Translations under genes and position numbers: made by a program
Notes under the pieces: generated by a model
What the model saw: the letters and a program-made list of their open reading frames with translations, nothing else
Databases searched by the model: none
What the model was told of the DNA's origin: nothing
Part shown: positions 50,930 to 59,488 of the stretch, one piece after another
How the letters are laid out: every line of letters begins with the position of its first letter
Numbering within the stretch: the first letter of the stretch is position 1
DNA from: Caulobacter sp.
GTDB lineage: Bacteria; Pseudomonadota; Alphaproteobacteria; Caulobacterales; Caulobacteraceae
Direction: 5' to 3'
Assembly (NCBI GenBank): GCA_030680355.1
Contig: JAUXVF010000022.1
Span: 62,001 to 126,000 of the forward strand
Length of the DNA: 64,000 nt

Positions 50930-51451
50930 CTAGGAAAGGCCGCGAAACAGGCCGACCAGCAGGCTTTCCGGAAAGGCCGCCAGGGCGCCGGCGGCGATGG
51001 CCACGCCATAGGGAACGTTCTCTCCCGGCGTCGCCAGCCGGCTCAACCAGCCGGGACCGCGGACGGCCAGGGGCCTCATCCAGACCGAGCGCAGGGCCAG
51101 CAGGGCGACCGCCAGCCCGCCGCCCGCCAGGGCCGTGATCAGAAGATAGGGCAGCAGGCCGCCCAGTCCCATCCACAGGCCGGCGGCCGCGAACAGCTTG
51201 GCGTCGCCGCCGCCGATCCAGCCGACGGCGAACATGCCCATGCCGGCGATCAGGGCCCCCAGGCCGATCAGCAGGGCCAGGCCGATCTCTCCGGGCCCCA
51301 CGCCCATGACCAGAGCGGCGGGCAGGAAGGCCGCGCCGAGGGCGATCGATATCCAGTTGGGGATGGTGAAGGAGACCGCGTCGCGCATGCCGGCCACGAT
51401 GACGAGGACGGGGAAGGCGGACAGCAGGATGATCTGGATCAGATGAAGCAT
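50930..51451 (-). CDS. cpaA: Prepilin peptidase CpaA/TadV
   Basis: 173 residues, five to six membrane segments. The aspartate protease pair of the A24 family is visible: the first Asp in MRDAVSFTIPN and the GxGD motif in IGGGDAKLFAAAG. It cleaves the leader peptides of the Flp pilin and pseudopilins at the cytosolic membrane face. Lies between pilA and cpaB on the minus strand, as in Caulobacter; a hairpin between pilA and cpaA limits read-through. Confidence 0.93.
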   Translation of the reverse strand: MLHLIQIILLSAFPVLVIVAGMRDAVSFTIPNWISIALGAAFLPAALVMGVGPGEIGLALLIGLGALIAGMGMFAVGWIGGGDAKLFAAAGLWMGLGGLLPYLLITALAGGGLAVALLALRSVWMRPLAVRGPGWLSRLATPGENVPYGVAIAAGALAAFPESLLVGLFRGLS

Positions 51452-51542
51452 GGGAACCTGGCGCTCTTTCGGGGAGAGCTTGCCCCGCGCCGGTGAACCG
51501 ATGATTGACGGCGGGATGATATCGACCGCCCGAATAGCAGAA

Positions 51543-51566
51543 GGGCCGCGGATTTCTCCGCGGCCC
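51543..51566 (-). terminator. Terminator of pilA
   Basis: A 10-bp perfect stem gggccgcgga (51543-51552) / tccgcggccc (51557-51566); on the minus strand the loop reads GAAA, a stable tetraloop. The T-rich tail is short (TTCTGCT). It would uncouple the highly expressed pilA from cpaA. Confidence 0.7.
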
Positions 51567-51596
51567 CCTGTCTTTAGGTTCTGCAGTCGCCAGATC

Positions 51597-51770
51597 TTAG
51601 GAGGCGGTGGGCAGACCGGCGTTGATGCTGCCGAACGCGCCGTTCAGCTTGGTGCCGAGCGTGGTCACGGCGGTGATGATGACAACCGCGATGAGGGCGA
51701 CGATCAGGCCGTATTCGATGGCCGTGGCGCCGGATTCGTCTTGGGCGAAGCGAGTCATGAACTTGGTCAT
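51597..51770 (-). CDS. pilA: Flp-type pilin PilA
   Basis: 57 residues. A short basic leader MTKFMTRFAQDESG is cut before ATAIEYGLIVALIAVVIITA, the Flp pilin signature with Glu at +4 or +5 of the mature chain and the hydrophobic helix that packs the filament. The start ATG at 51770 has an AAGGAG ribosome site; longer in-frame starts lack one. It is the major subunit of the polar type IVc pilus. A terminator follows, and an AT-rich control region with TTAA tetramers lies upstream. Confidence 0.95.
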   Translation of the reverse strand: MTKFMTRFAQDESGATAIEYGLIVALIAVVIITAVTTLGTKLNGAFGSINAGLPTAS

Positions 51771-52067
51771 TGCTTGATCTCCTTGATCAGTTGGCTGGCG
51801 GTAGGGGACCAAGCCGGGTGGCCTGCCTTCCCCTGAAGACAACTGCACATTCGCAGAACGCGTTTAATGGCCAGTAAACAACAGAAGATCGTCGAATAAT
51901 TTTCTATGGTTTACTTAAGTTTACTATTAAGAACTCTTAACCACGCCGTGTGGAGGCCCTCGCCAGACTCTAAAGGAATCGCGCGCGCCCGCGCGTAGGC
52001 GGCTTTCAGGGTTTATTGACCATTCCAGCCGAGTCTTCGCTCAATCGCGCCGAGGTCTCATCCAGCC
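51771..52067. promoter_or_regulatory. AT-rich control region between pilA and the plus-strand pilus genes
   Basis: 297 bp without a gene, with an AT-rich core (51860-51945) that is unusual here. TTAA occurs at 51864, 51915, 51927 and 51937; spacings are 8 and 6 rather than 7. TTAAGA and TCTTAA (51927-51940) are inverted, and gtttact is directly repeated (51909-51915, 51919-51925). Probably holds divergent promoters and CtrA-related sites. Confidence 0.55.
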
Positions 52068-52541
52068 ATGACACGCATTTTTGCTCTTTTCGCGGCGGTC
52101 ACGACCCTCGCCGCCGCCGGCGCCGCCTGGGGGCAAAGCCTGCCCGTGCGCATCGATCAGGCGTCGCGGGTCACCCTGTCCGCCACCGCGCGGGACGTGG
52201 TGATCGGAAATCCGTCGGTCGCCGACGTGACGGTCATCGATGGCCGCAATCTGCTGGTCATGGGCAAGGCTTACGGGGTCACCAACCTGGTGGTGCTCGA
52301 CGCCAGGGGGCGGACCATCCTGGATCGACAGATCGTGGTCTCGGCCTCGGACGACGGACGGATCTCCTTCTATCGCGGTCCGGACGTCTACAATTACAGC
52401 TGCTCGCCGCGCTGCGAGCGCACGCCGATGCCGGGCGAACGCGACTCCGGTCAGGGCGTCTATGGCCAGTGGGCCGGACCCTATTCGGACTATCCGGGTC
52501 GGGCCGAGGCCGCCGGGGCCAAACCCAGCGGCGCCAAATAA
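52068..52541 (+). CDS. Exported stand-alone CpaC-like N-domain protein (CpaI type)
   Basis: 157 residues. A signal peptide (1-22, ending AAWGQS) is followed by the same pilus/secretin N-domain as CpaC: RVTLSATARDVVIGNPSVAD, VTVIDGRNLLVMGKAYGVTN, LVVLDARGRTIL. The last 50 residues hold two cysteines (NYSCSPRCERTP) and a polar tail. No secretin barrel is present. In Caulobacter a CpaC-related periplasmic protein is named CpaI; this gene has the same character and neighbourhood. It may assist or gate the secretin. Divergent from pilA. Confidence 0.83.
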   Translation: MTRIFALFAAVTTLAAAGAAWGQSLPVRIDQASRVTLSATARDVVIGNPSVADVTVIDGRNLLVMGKAYGVTNLVVLDARGRTILDRQIVVSASDDGRISFYRGPDVYNYSCSPRCERTPMPGERDSGQGVYGQWAGPYSDYPGRAEAAGAKPSGAK

Positions 52542-52603
52542 ACCGCCGGTTAGGGACGCTCCGCTATTCTCCCGCACGATCCGAGGGGAAGGTGTCTCAA
52601 ATC

Positions 52604-53149
52604 ATGGCCATAATGGTCGTCAAGCCCAAGTCCCTGCTGACCCGCTTCGCGGCCGCCCGTGACGGCGCCGCGGCGGTCGAGTTCGCCCTGGTCGCCACGC
52701 CGTTTCTGGCGCTGCTGTTCGGCGTGCTGGAGCTGGGGCTGGTGTTCATGGTCTCCACGACCCTGGACAGCGCCGTCGACGGGGCGTCCCGGAAGATCCG
52801 CACCGGCGAGATGCAGACCGCCGGCGCCACCGCCTCGACCTTCAAGACCGCGATCTGCGACCGGATGGCCTGGCTGGGCCCCAGCTGCGCGGCCAATCTT
52901 CATATCGACGTGCGCACCTTTCCCAAGTTCGCCAACATCGCGATCAGCGACGTCACCACCGGCGGCGCGATCGATGACGCGAAGACGACCTTCGTGCCCG
53001 GCGGCTCCGAAGCCATCGTCCTGGTGCGGGTCTATTACGAATGGTCCCTGATCACGCCGATGCTGAATCAGGGTCTGGAGAACACCGCCGGGGGCAAACG
53101 CCTGATCGCCTCCACGGTCACCTTCCGCAATGAGCCCTTCGCGTCATGA
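52604..53149 (+). CDS. TadE-family pseudopilin
   Basis: 181 residues. An N-terminal basic segment (FAAARDGAAAVEFALVATPF) with the processing-site pattern G/A-x-x-x-E followed by a hydrophobic helix is typical of TadE/TadF minor pilins matured by CpaA. The rest is a periplasmic domain with two cysteines (AICDRM, GPSCAAN). The ATG at 52604 is used; 52613 is an alternative. Its stop overlaps the start of the next pseudopilin gene (ATGA). Caulobacter homologues are named CpaJ/CpaK. Confidence 0.9.
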   Translation: MAIMVVKPKSLLTRFAAARDGAAAVEFALVATPFLALLFGVLELGLVFMVSTTLDSAVDGASRKIRTGEMQTAGATASTFKTAICDRMAWLGPSCAANLHIDVRTFPKFANIAISDVTTGGAIDDAKTTFVPGGSEAIVLVRVYYEWSLITPMLNQGLENTAGGKRLIASTVTFRNEPFAS

Positions 53150-53679
53150 CCGGCTTTCTCAGACGTCTTGGACGCGACCGGCGCGGTGTTTCAGCGGTCG
53201 AGTTCGCGCTGATCGCGCCGGTGATGATCGCCTTCTATTTCGGCATGGCCGAGATCACCCAGGCCCTGCTGGCGGAGCGTCGGGCCGGGCACGCCGCCTC
53301 GGCGATCGGCGATCTGGTGGCCCAGTCCTCGACGATCAGCAACAGCGACATCGGCGACATCTTCATGATCGCCCAGACGATCATGAAGCCCTATCCGACC
53401 ACCTCGCTGCAGATGCGCATCACCAGCATCACCGCCAATTCGAGCGGGACGCCCAAGGTCGACTGGAGCAACGCCTCGGGGCTGTCGCCGCTGACCACCG
53501 GCGCCACCGTGGCCGGCGTGCCTGCCGGCGTGGTGTCGGCAGGCCAGAGCGTGATCATGTCCGAGGTCAACTACAGCTACGATTCGCCGGTCGACTTCAT
53601 GGTGCCCAACGCGGTCAAGTTCACCCGCAAATTCTACCTGCGGCCGCGCAAGTCCGATAGCGTCGTCAAGGTCAACTGA
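53146..53679 (+). CDS. TadE-family pseudopilin
   Basis: 177 residues. Basic leader MTGFLRRLGRDRRGVSAVEF and hydrophobic helix ALIAPVMIAFYFGMAEITQA define a second TadE-like minor pilin, with the processing-site Glu in SAVEF. The mature part has no cysteines. Coupled to the previous pseudopilin gene by ATGA, which suggests equal synthesis of a heterodimer as described for TadE/TadF. The 3' end overlaps convergent pabC by 8 bp. Confidence 0.9.
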   Translation: MTGFLRRLGRDRRGVSAVEFALIAPVMIAFYFGMAEITQALLAERRAGHAASAIGDLVAQSSTISNSDIGDIFMIAQTIMKPYPTTSLQMRITSITANSSGTPKVDWSNASGLSPLTTGATVAGVPAGVVSAGQSVIMSEVNYSYDSPVDFMVPNAVKFTRKFYLRPRKSDSVVKVN

Positions 53680-54424
53680 CCGCCGCCAGCCTTTCGGTCA
53701 GGCGGGCGAGCAGCCGGTGATCGCCCATCGGCGCGCCGTCGAGGCTGGCCACCCGCCGCACGCCGATCAGGCTGTTGGTCAGGAAAATGGCCTGCACCCG
53801 TTCGAGCATCGCTCGCGGCGCCCGCACCTCGTCGGCCGGCTCGATCGCCATCACCTGCCGCCGCATGACGCCGTCCAGCGCGCCGCAGCCCAACTCGGGC
53901 GTGAACAGCCTGCCGTCCTGGACCCAGAAGATGTTGGCCGCCGCCGCGCAGACGATCTCGCCGGCGTTGTTGAGCATCAGGGCCTCGGCCGGGGCGGCGC
54001 GCTGCCGGGCCAGGACATTGTCGATATAGGACAGGGTCTTCAGCCGGGAGGTCGGCGTCCCTTCGTTGCGCCGGATGTCGCTGGTCGACAGGTCCGCCGG
54101 TCCCTCGGGTCGGGGCGCGGGCGCCACGGACGCGAAGATATGGGGCTCGGGATCGGCGGGCCGATCCAGACCGCGACCGCCCGATCCCGCCGTCAGCGTC
54201 AGCCGCAGGGCCAGTCGGTCGATGGTCCGGTCGGCGTCCGACAGGATCGACGAACAGAGCTGGCGCACATCCTCCAGATCCGGCGCCGGCAGGCCCAGGG
54301 CCATGCAGCCCGACTGCAGCCGGGCGACATGCGCCTCGAGCAGAATGATCTCGCCCTTTTTTACAAGCAGGGTTTCGAACAGGCCGTCGCCCAGCAGCAG
54401 GCCGCGGTCATCAAGGGGCATCAT
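53672..54424 (-). CDS. pabC: 4-amino-4-deoxychorismate lyase
   Basis: 250 residues of the fold IV PLP family (branched-chain aminotransferase-like). LDDRGLLLGDGLFETLLV near the start, the PLP Lys in TSRLKTLSYIDNVLARQRA and ANIFWVQDGRLFTPELGCGA are consistent with PabC, which releases p-aminobenzoate for folate. Coupling to pabB (ATGA overlap) supports this over a D-amino acid transaminase. ATG 54424 is used; a longer frame to 54634 is antisense to no gene but lies inside pabB and is rejected. Confidence 0.9.
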   Translation of the reverse strand: MMPLDDRGLLLGDGLFETLLVKKGEIILLEAHVARLQSGCMALGLPAPDLEDVRQLCSSILSDADRTIDRLALRLTLTAGSGGRGLDRPADPEPHIFASVAPAPRPEGPADLSTSDIRRNEGTPTSRLKTLSYIDNVLARQRAAPAEALMLNNAGEIVCAAAANIFWVQDGRLFTPELGCGALDGVMRRQVMAIEPADEVRAPRAMLERVQAIFLTNSLIGVRRVASLDGAPMGDHRLLARLTERLAAVS

Positions 54425-55755
54425 GGGCGAAACTCCGTAAGGGCGCGCAACAGCGCGGCGATCTTGTCTTCGGTCTCGAGGCGTTCGGCCAGAGGGTCGC
54501 TGTCGGCGACGACGCCGGCGCCGGCGCGGGTTTCGTAACGCCAGCCATCGCTGTCCTCGACCAGGCCGACCGTGCGGATCAGGACGCTGGAATCGAAGGC
54601 CCCGTCGAACCCCGCCCAGAACAGGGCGCCGCAATAGGGGCCGCGCGGGGCTTCCAGCCGGGCGATCGAGCGCATGGCCTGGATCTTCGGGGCCCCGGTC
54701 ACCGAGCCGGGCGGGAAGGCGGCGCGCAGGAGGTCCAGGGCCGTCAGGCCCGGCGTCAGCCGGCCACGCACCGTCGACACCAGATGATGGACGTTGGCGA
54801 AACTCTCCACCCGGAACAGTTCCGGCGTGGTCACCGAACCGGGCGCGCAGACCCGCGACAGGTCGTTGCGCATCAGGTCGACGATCATCAGGTTCTCGGC
54901 CCGGTCCTTGGCGCTGGCCAGCAGCTCGGCGGCCAGCTGGGCGTCGTCGGCCGCCGTCGCCCCCCGCGGCCGGGTGCCCTTGATCGGCCGGGTCTCGACG
55001 GCCGGCGCCGGTCCCGCCTCGACGCTGACGAACCGCTCGGGCGAGTTGGACACCACCGCCCGACCGGGCAGGCGCAGATAGCTGGCGAACGGCGCGGCGC
55101 TCTGACCGACCAGCCGCGCGAGCAGGTCGAAGGGCGTGGCGTCGTCGCCGAGCCGTCCGCTCCAGAGGCGGGCGATATTGGCCTGGAAGTATTCGCCGGC
55201 ATGGATACGGCTGATCACATCGGCGACGGCGGCCTCATAGGCGGCGGCGTCCGACGGCGGCCGGGTTTCTCCGGCCAGTCGATTGCCTCTCGCTGTTCCT
55301 GCCGGCGCATTGAGCCAGGCCGCGGCCGCCTCGGCGCCGGCCGGGTCGGAGCCCAGGGCCAGGACGCGGCGGGTCTGATGGTCAAAGGCCAGCAGGGCCG
55401 GATAGCGGCCGACCGCCAGATCCGGCCAGTCCGGATGCCGCGCCAGGCCGAGCGACTCGATACGGTCGCCCAGTTCATAGGCGGCCAGGCCGGCGAGTCC
55501 GCCCTGGAACGGCGGACCGTCCGCATGCGAGACCGTCGGCGGACCCAGCAGGGCCGTCATCGCCGCGAACGGGTCGTGCGGATCGTCGGGCCGGACGATC
55601 AGGGTCTGATCGGGGTCGCGCAGCAGATAGGACCAGCGCGCCCGGTCGCCGCCGCCGCCAGACAGGAAGCCACAGGCCCAGGGCTCGCCGGCGAAGGCCG
55701 ACAAGACCGTTTCGGGGTCCCGCCAGGGGCGGTCCAGGATCGTCGCGGCGCGCAT
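54421..55755 (-). CDS. pabB: Aminodeoxychorismate synthase component I
   Basis: 444 residues, chorismate-binding fold. N-terminal regulatory-like domain (1-150), then the catalytic domain with HAGEYFQANIARLWSG, SPERFVSVE, the PIKGTRPRG motif whose Lys distinguishes PabB from anthranilate synthase, DLMRNDLSRVC and PPGSVTGAPK. It makes 4-amino-4-deoxychorismate for folate synthesis with a glutaminase partner (PabA) not present here. First gene of pabB-pabC. Confidence 0.94.
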   Translation of the reverse strand: MRAATILDRPWRDPETVLSAFAGEPWACGFLSGGGGDRARWSYLLRDPDQTLIVRPDDPHDPFAAMTALLGPPTVSHADGPPFQGGLAGLAAYELGDRIESLGLARHPDWPDLAVGRYPALLAFDHQTRRVLALGSDPAGAEAAAAWLNAPAGTARGNRLAGETRPPSDAAAYEAAVADVISRIHAGEYFQANIARLWSGRLGDDATPFDLLARLVGQSAAPFASYLRLPGRAVVSNSPERFVSVEAGPAPAVETRPIKGTRPRGATAADDAQLAAELLASAKDRAENLMIVDLMRNDLSRVCAPGSVTTPELFRVESFANVHHLVSTVRGRLTPGLTALDLLRAAFPPGSVTGAPKIQAMRSIARLEAPRGPYCGALFWAGFDGAFDSSVLIRTVGLVEDSDGWRYETRAGAGVVADSDPLAERLETEDKIAALLRALTEFRP

Positions 55756-55795
55756 GGGCGGCTGATAGCCCCTCGCGGCTCCGGCGGCAAAGGAC

Positions 55796-57346
55796 TCAGG
55801 CGGGAAGGCGGCCGCCGCCCTTGACGAACATCATGCCGACCAGGCCCAGGATCAGCAGTCCGGCGATGGGGATGAAGCCGCCGGTCTGGCTGTGGGTCAG
55901 GGTGGTGAACAGGCTGACCAGAAGGGAGCCGATCCACACCGTCAACGTTCCCGACAGGGCGTACATGCCGAAGAAGGACGGCAGCTTCTCGGCCGGCACC
56001 AGCCGGGTCAGAAGCGTGCGGCTGGAGGCGTACTGGGCGGTGACGAAGATCGCCACGCCAAAGCCGATGACCAGATAGATGACCTCGGGCAGGGTTCTGA
56101 ACATCGGCCCGTTCCACAGCGGCGCATGGGCGGCGGGGTCGTAGGACCAGAAATACAGGATGCGGTCGCGAGACATGCCCAGCCAGCCGAGCAGACAGAC
56201 GATCGAGCCGGTGATTTCCATCCGCACCGCGTTGCGCGGGCCAAGCAGGGTGTCGAACATCGCGCCCGACAGCCCGCCGATGACGGCGAATACGCTGAGC
56301 AGAATGCCGTAGGCCAGCATCTCGAGCACCTGCCACTGCATGACGCCGGCGGTGTAGATGCCCGAGAAGATCAGCAGGGCCGTCATGCCGTCGTTGAACA
56401 GCATCCGGGCGCCCAGATAGATGACCGCGTCCCGCTCGGTGACCAGCACCCCGAGCACCTCGCGCAACCGGGCCGGTCCCCGCGCCGCCGCCGTGATCAG
56501 CGACCAGGCCACGCCGCCCAGGTGGGCGGCGGCCTGTTTCAGGGCCGCGACGAAGCCGAGGCCGGTCTTCGCCGCGTCGGGGGTGAACAGGAACAGGGGG
56601 ATCGACAGCAGCACCAGCAGGGCGGCGGCGATCGGGGCGACGATGCGCGAAGTCTCGGCCTGACTGGGGTCGAGCCCGAACAGGGGGTGGTCGGGGACCA
56701 GCGGCCAGCCGGCCACCGCCGGATTGCCGGGCAGGGCGAAGGCCAGAAGGCAGAAGGTCAGGGTCAGGACGGAAAAGAAGTTGCCCGCCGACAGCGCCAG
56801 GCCCGAGGCCTTTGGCGCATGACGCGGTCCGGCGGCGCTGATCAGCAGCGAATTGTGGACGACCTCGCAATAGGCGAACAGCACCCCGATGATCCCGAAG
56901 ACCCACAGGACGGCGGCTACCGGCAGGCCGGCGCCGCCGGGTTTGGCGAACCACAGGGTGAAGATCAGCGGGGCCATGGCCGCGACGATGGCCAGCATCA
57001 GCGGCTTGCGGGCGCCGTAGCGGTCGATGGCCGCCCCCAGAATGGGCGCGGTCAGGGCGATGAAGATGCTGTTGAGGGTGGTGACGGTGGCGATCATCGC
57101 CTGACCCTTCACCGGATCGCCGACCACCGCCGTCGTGAAATAGGGGGCGAAGATGTAGATGGTGATCAGGATCACATAGGGGTCGCGGCCGCCCTGGAAG
57201 ATCGACCAGCTCCAGCCGCCCAGGGACAGCCGTCCCGCCGCCGGCGGCGCCGTCGCCGGCCCGCTCGCGGGCTCCACCCCATCAGGCAATACCTCGCCGA
57301 GCACGGCCAGATCATGGTCGATGTCGTCCGACCCGGGGTTCTTCAT
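55796..57346 (-). CDS. MFS transporter, UMF1/Atg22-like family
   Basis: 516 residues, about 12 membrane segments. After a polar N-terminus (1-45) comes WSIFQGGRDPYVILITIYIFAP, the conserved opening of bacterial UMF1/Atg22-type transporters, then AIDRYGARKPL (loop 2-3 motif) and ASSRTLLTRLVPAEKLPSFF (equivalent loop in the second half). Substrate is unknown; relatives are implicated in amino acid or metabolite efflux. Single gene, 41 bp from the pabB start. Confidence 0.82.
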   Translation of the reverse strand: MKNPGSDDIDHDLAVLGEVLPDGVEPASGPATAPPAAGRLSLGGWSWSIFQGGRDPYVILITIYIFAPYFTTAVVGDPVKGQAMIATVTTLNSIFIALTAPILGAAIDRYGARKPLMLAIVAAMAPLIFTLWFAKPGGAGLPVAAVLWVFGIIGVLFAYCEVVHNSLLISAAGPRHAPKASGLALSAGNFFSVLTLTFCLLAFALPGNPAVAGWPLVPDHPLFGLDPSQAETSRIVAPIAAALLVLLSIPLFLFTPDAAKTGLGFVAALKQAAAHLGGVAWSLITAAARGPARLREVLGVLVTERDAVIYLGARMLFNDGMTALLIFSGIYTAGVMQWQVLEMLAYGILLSVFAVIGGLSGAMFDTLLGPRNAVRMEITGSIVCLLGWLGMSRDRILYFWSYDPAAHAPLWNGPMFRTLPEVIYLVIGFGVAIFVTAQYASSRTLLTRLVPAEKLPSFFGMYALSGTLTVWIGSLLVSLFTTLTHSQTGGFIPIAGLLILGLVGMMFVKGGGRLPA

Positions 57347-57470
57347 GCGGCTGTCGTCCTGCCCTTGAGAGAGGCCGACGTGCCGCGGCCTTGCCGGCCA
57401 CGGTGGACTTCAAACGAGCGTTTGTCACGAGGGACGGTGACGGGTTTTTCAGCGGTGGCCGGGACCAGCG

Positions 57471-57631
57471 TGCGTCCTTCGACACGCTGCTTCGCGGCTG
57501 CTCAAGAGGACTGGCATTTGGTCTACGGCATGGTGAGCAGCGCGAAGCGCGTGTCGAACCACGCAACCTGCGTCAGCGCGGCGCCACCCTGCGTCCTTCG
57601 ACACGGGCCTTCGGCCCTGCTCAGGATGACT
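57471..57631. repeat. Three tandem-arranged family A repeats
   Basis: Copies at 57471-57511, 57529-57565 (inverted) and 57590-57631 fill the 334-bp spacer (57347-57680) between the MFS gene and the phosphatase gene. No gene was found in the spacer; short frames translate the repeats. Confidence 0.75.
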
Positions 57632-57680
57632 TGAGGCGATGACAGGGTGGGCCGTGCGCGAAGGAGGCGCACCGTCGATG

Positions 57681-58454
57681 TCAGTCGAGGATGCGGTGGG
57701 CGATGGCCTCGCGGCGGTCGGCGTCGACGCCCAGAATCTCTTCCAGATAGGCGTCCAGCGTACCGTGCCGCGCATGGATGGCGGCGAAGGCGGTGTCCAG
57801 GTAGCGGGCCTCGACGCCGAGGGCGGTGATCACCGCCTCTTCGGTGGGGCGCCGGCCGGTGTTCTCCTCGATCGTGGCCGTCATCAACGGAACGCGCCGC
57901 GCGAACCGGTCCGGATCGTTGGTCAGCAGGAAGTCGGCCAGGATGTCGGCCTCGTTCACCCCGGCCAGATGGTGGGTCAGGGCGGCCAGGATGCCGGTGC
58001 GGTCCTTGCCGGCGGCGCAGTGGATCAGCACCGGGCCGTCCATCTCCGACAGGGCGTGGAAATAGCGGCTGTAGAGGTCGACATGGCGGTCGACGAAGGG
58101 CGCGTCGCGATAATAGTCGACCATGTAGGTGGTGAAGGCCGTCGGGCTGAGGTCGGAGTCCTGCATGAACAGGTGCCAGGGGTCGTCGCCGACCTGGCCG
58201 ATGTCGTTCTCGATCACCCGGGCGGTGAAGCCCTCCCAACGCCGGTTGGGACTGCGCTCGCGTTCGTTGGGGCGGCGCAGGTCGACAATGACCGACAGGT
58301 CCAGGGCCCGCAGAGCTTCCAGGTCGGCGTCCGTCGCCTCGGCCTGGTGGGCCGAGCGGTACAGGCGACCGCGTTTGATGCGGCGGGGTCCGGCGGCGTA
58401 GTCGCCGAAATCCCGGAAGTTCTCGATGGCGTCGAAGGCGATTTTGCGGGTCAT
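57681..58454 (-). CDS. Tyrosine-protein phosphatase-like (Y_phosphatase3/PTP-like)
   Basis: 257 residues. The P-loop HCAAGKDRTG carries C146 and R152 (HCx5R), preceded by the N-terminal ENFRDFGDYA and LYRSAHQAEAT segments of the bacterial tyrosine phosphatase / phytase-like PTP family (Y_phosphatase3). The Lys in the loop suggests activity on phosphoinositide-like or phosphotyrosine substrates. No signal peptide, so cytosolic. Divergent from the ABC gene. Confidence 0.88.
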   Translation of the reverse strand: MTRKIAFDAIENFRDFGDYAAGPRRIKRGRLYRSAHQAEATDADLEALRALDLSVIVDLRRPNERERSPNRRWEGFTARVIENDIGQVGDDPWHLFMQDSDLSPTAFTTYMVDYYRDAPFVDRHVDLYSRYFHALSEMDGPVLIHCAAGKDRTGILAALTHHLAGVNEADILADFLLTNDPDRFARRVPLMTATIEENTGRRPTEEAVITALGVEARYLDTAFAAIHARHGTLDAYLEEILGVDADRREAIAHRILD

Positions 58455-58599
58455 GGCGACTGTCCTAACCGGCCTCGGTGACGATGGCGAGACGTCGCGC
58501 CCTTACCGTTCTTTCACTTGCCCCCCGTGCCGAGGGCCGCCATGACTTGGAGCGGGGGAGTTCTGTAATGACTGTTTTTCGCCGGGGGCGGGTTGCACC

Positions 58600-59478
58600 A
58601 TGCTGATTATCGAGAACCTGACGCACGTCTATGCAAACGGGACGGTGGCGCTGGATGACGTCAATCTGACGGTTGAAAAGGGCATGTTCGGCCTGCTGGG
58701 CCCGAACGGGGCCGGCAAATCGACCCTGATGCGCACCATCGCGACGCTGCAGGCGCCGACGTCGGGCCATGTCCGGTTCGGGGCCATCGACGTGCTCAAG
58801 GATCCCGAAACCCTGCGCCGCACCCTCGGCTATCTGCCGCAGGACTTCGGCGTCTATCCGCGGGTCTCCGCGTACGACATGCTCGATCACATGGCCGTGC
58901 TGAAAGGCATTTCCAACGCCAAGGATCGCAAGGAGACGGTCGAGACCCTGCTGGGTCAGACCAATCTCTGGGGGGTGCGCAAGAAAGCCATCGCCGGCTT
59001 CTCGGGCGGCATGCGCCAGCGCTTCGGCATCGCCCAGGCCCTGATCGGCGATCCATCCCTGATCATCGTTGATGAGCCGACCGCCGGCCTCGACCCCGAA
59101 GAGCGCAACCGCTTCCTCAACCTGCTGGCCGAGATCGGCGAGAACGTGGTGGTGATCCTGTCGACCCACATCGTCGAGGATGTGTCGGACCTCTGTCCGG
59201 CCATGGCCATCATCTGCGACGGCCGCATCGTCGGCCAGGGCGCGCCGAGCGATCTGGTCACGGGCCTGTCGGGCCGGATCTGGAAGAAGGTCATCGACAA
59301 GGCCGAGCTCGCCGACCACCAGGCCCGTTACAGCGTCATCTCCACCCGGCTGTTCGCTGGCCGTACGGTGATCCACATCATCGCCGACGCCGATCCGGGC
59401 GATGGCTTCGCGGCGGTGCAGGGGGACCTGGAGGACGTCTATTTCTCCACCCTCTCGCAACACCGCAAGGCCGCCTGA
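58600..59478 (+). CDS. ABC transporter ATP-binding protein
   Basis: 292 residues. Walker A GPNGAGKST (34-42), a Q-loop around YLPQDFGVYP, a variant signature FSGGMRQRFG and Walker B LIIVDEPTAGLDPEE, followed by the H-loop STHIVEDV. The C-terminal ~80 residues form a small extra domain typical of ABC-2 type exporters. Its partner is the permease-peptidase fusion that starts 10 bp downstream. The start ATG follows cgggttgcacc, without a strong ribosome site. Confidence 0.94.
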   Translation: MLIIENLTHVYANGTVALDDVNLTVEKGMFGLLGPNGAGKSTLMRTIATLQAPTSGHVRFGAIDVLKDPETLRRTLGYLPQDFGVYPRVSAYDMLDHMAVLKGISNAKDRKETVETLLGQTNLWGVRKKAIAGFSGGMRQRFGIAQALIGDPSLIIVDEPTAGLDPEERNRFLNLLAEIGENVVVILSTHIVEDVSDLCPAMAIICDGRIVGQGAPSDLVTGLSGRIWKKVIDKAELADHQARYSVISTRLFAGRTVIHIIADADPGDGFAAVQGDLEDVYFSTLSQHRKAA

Positions 59479-59488
59479 GGGCCCCGGC

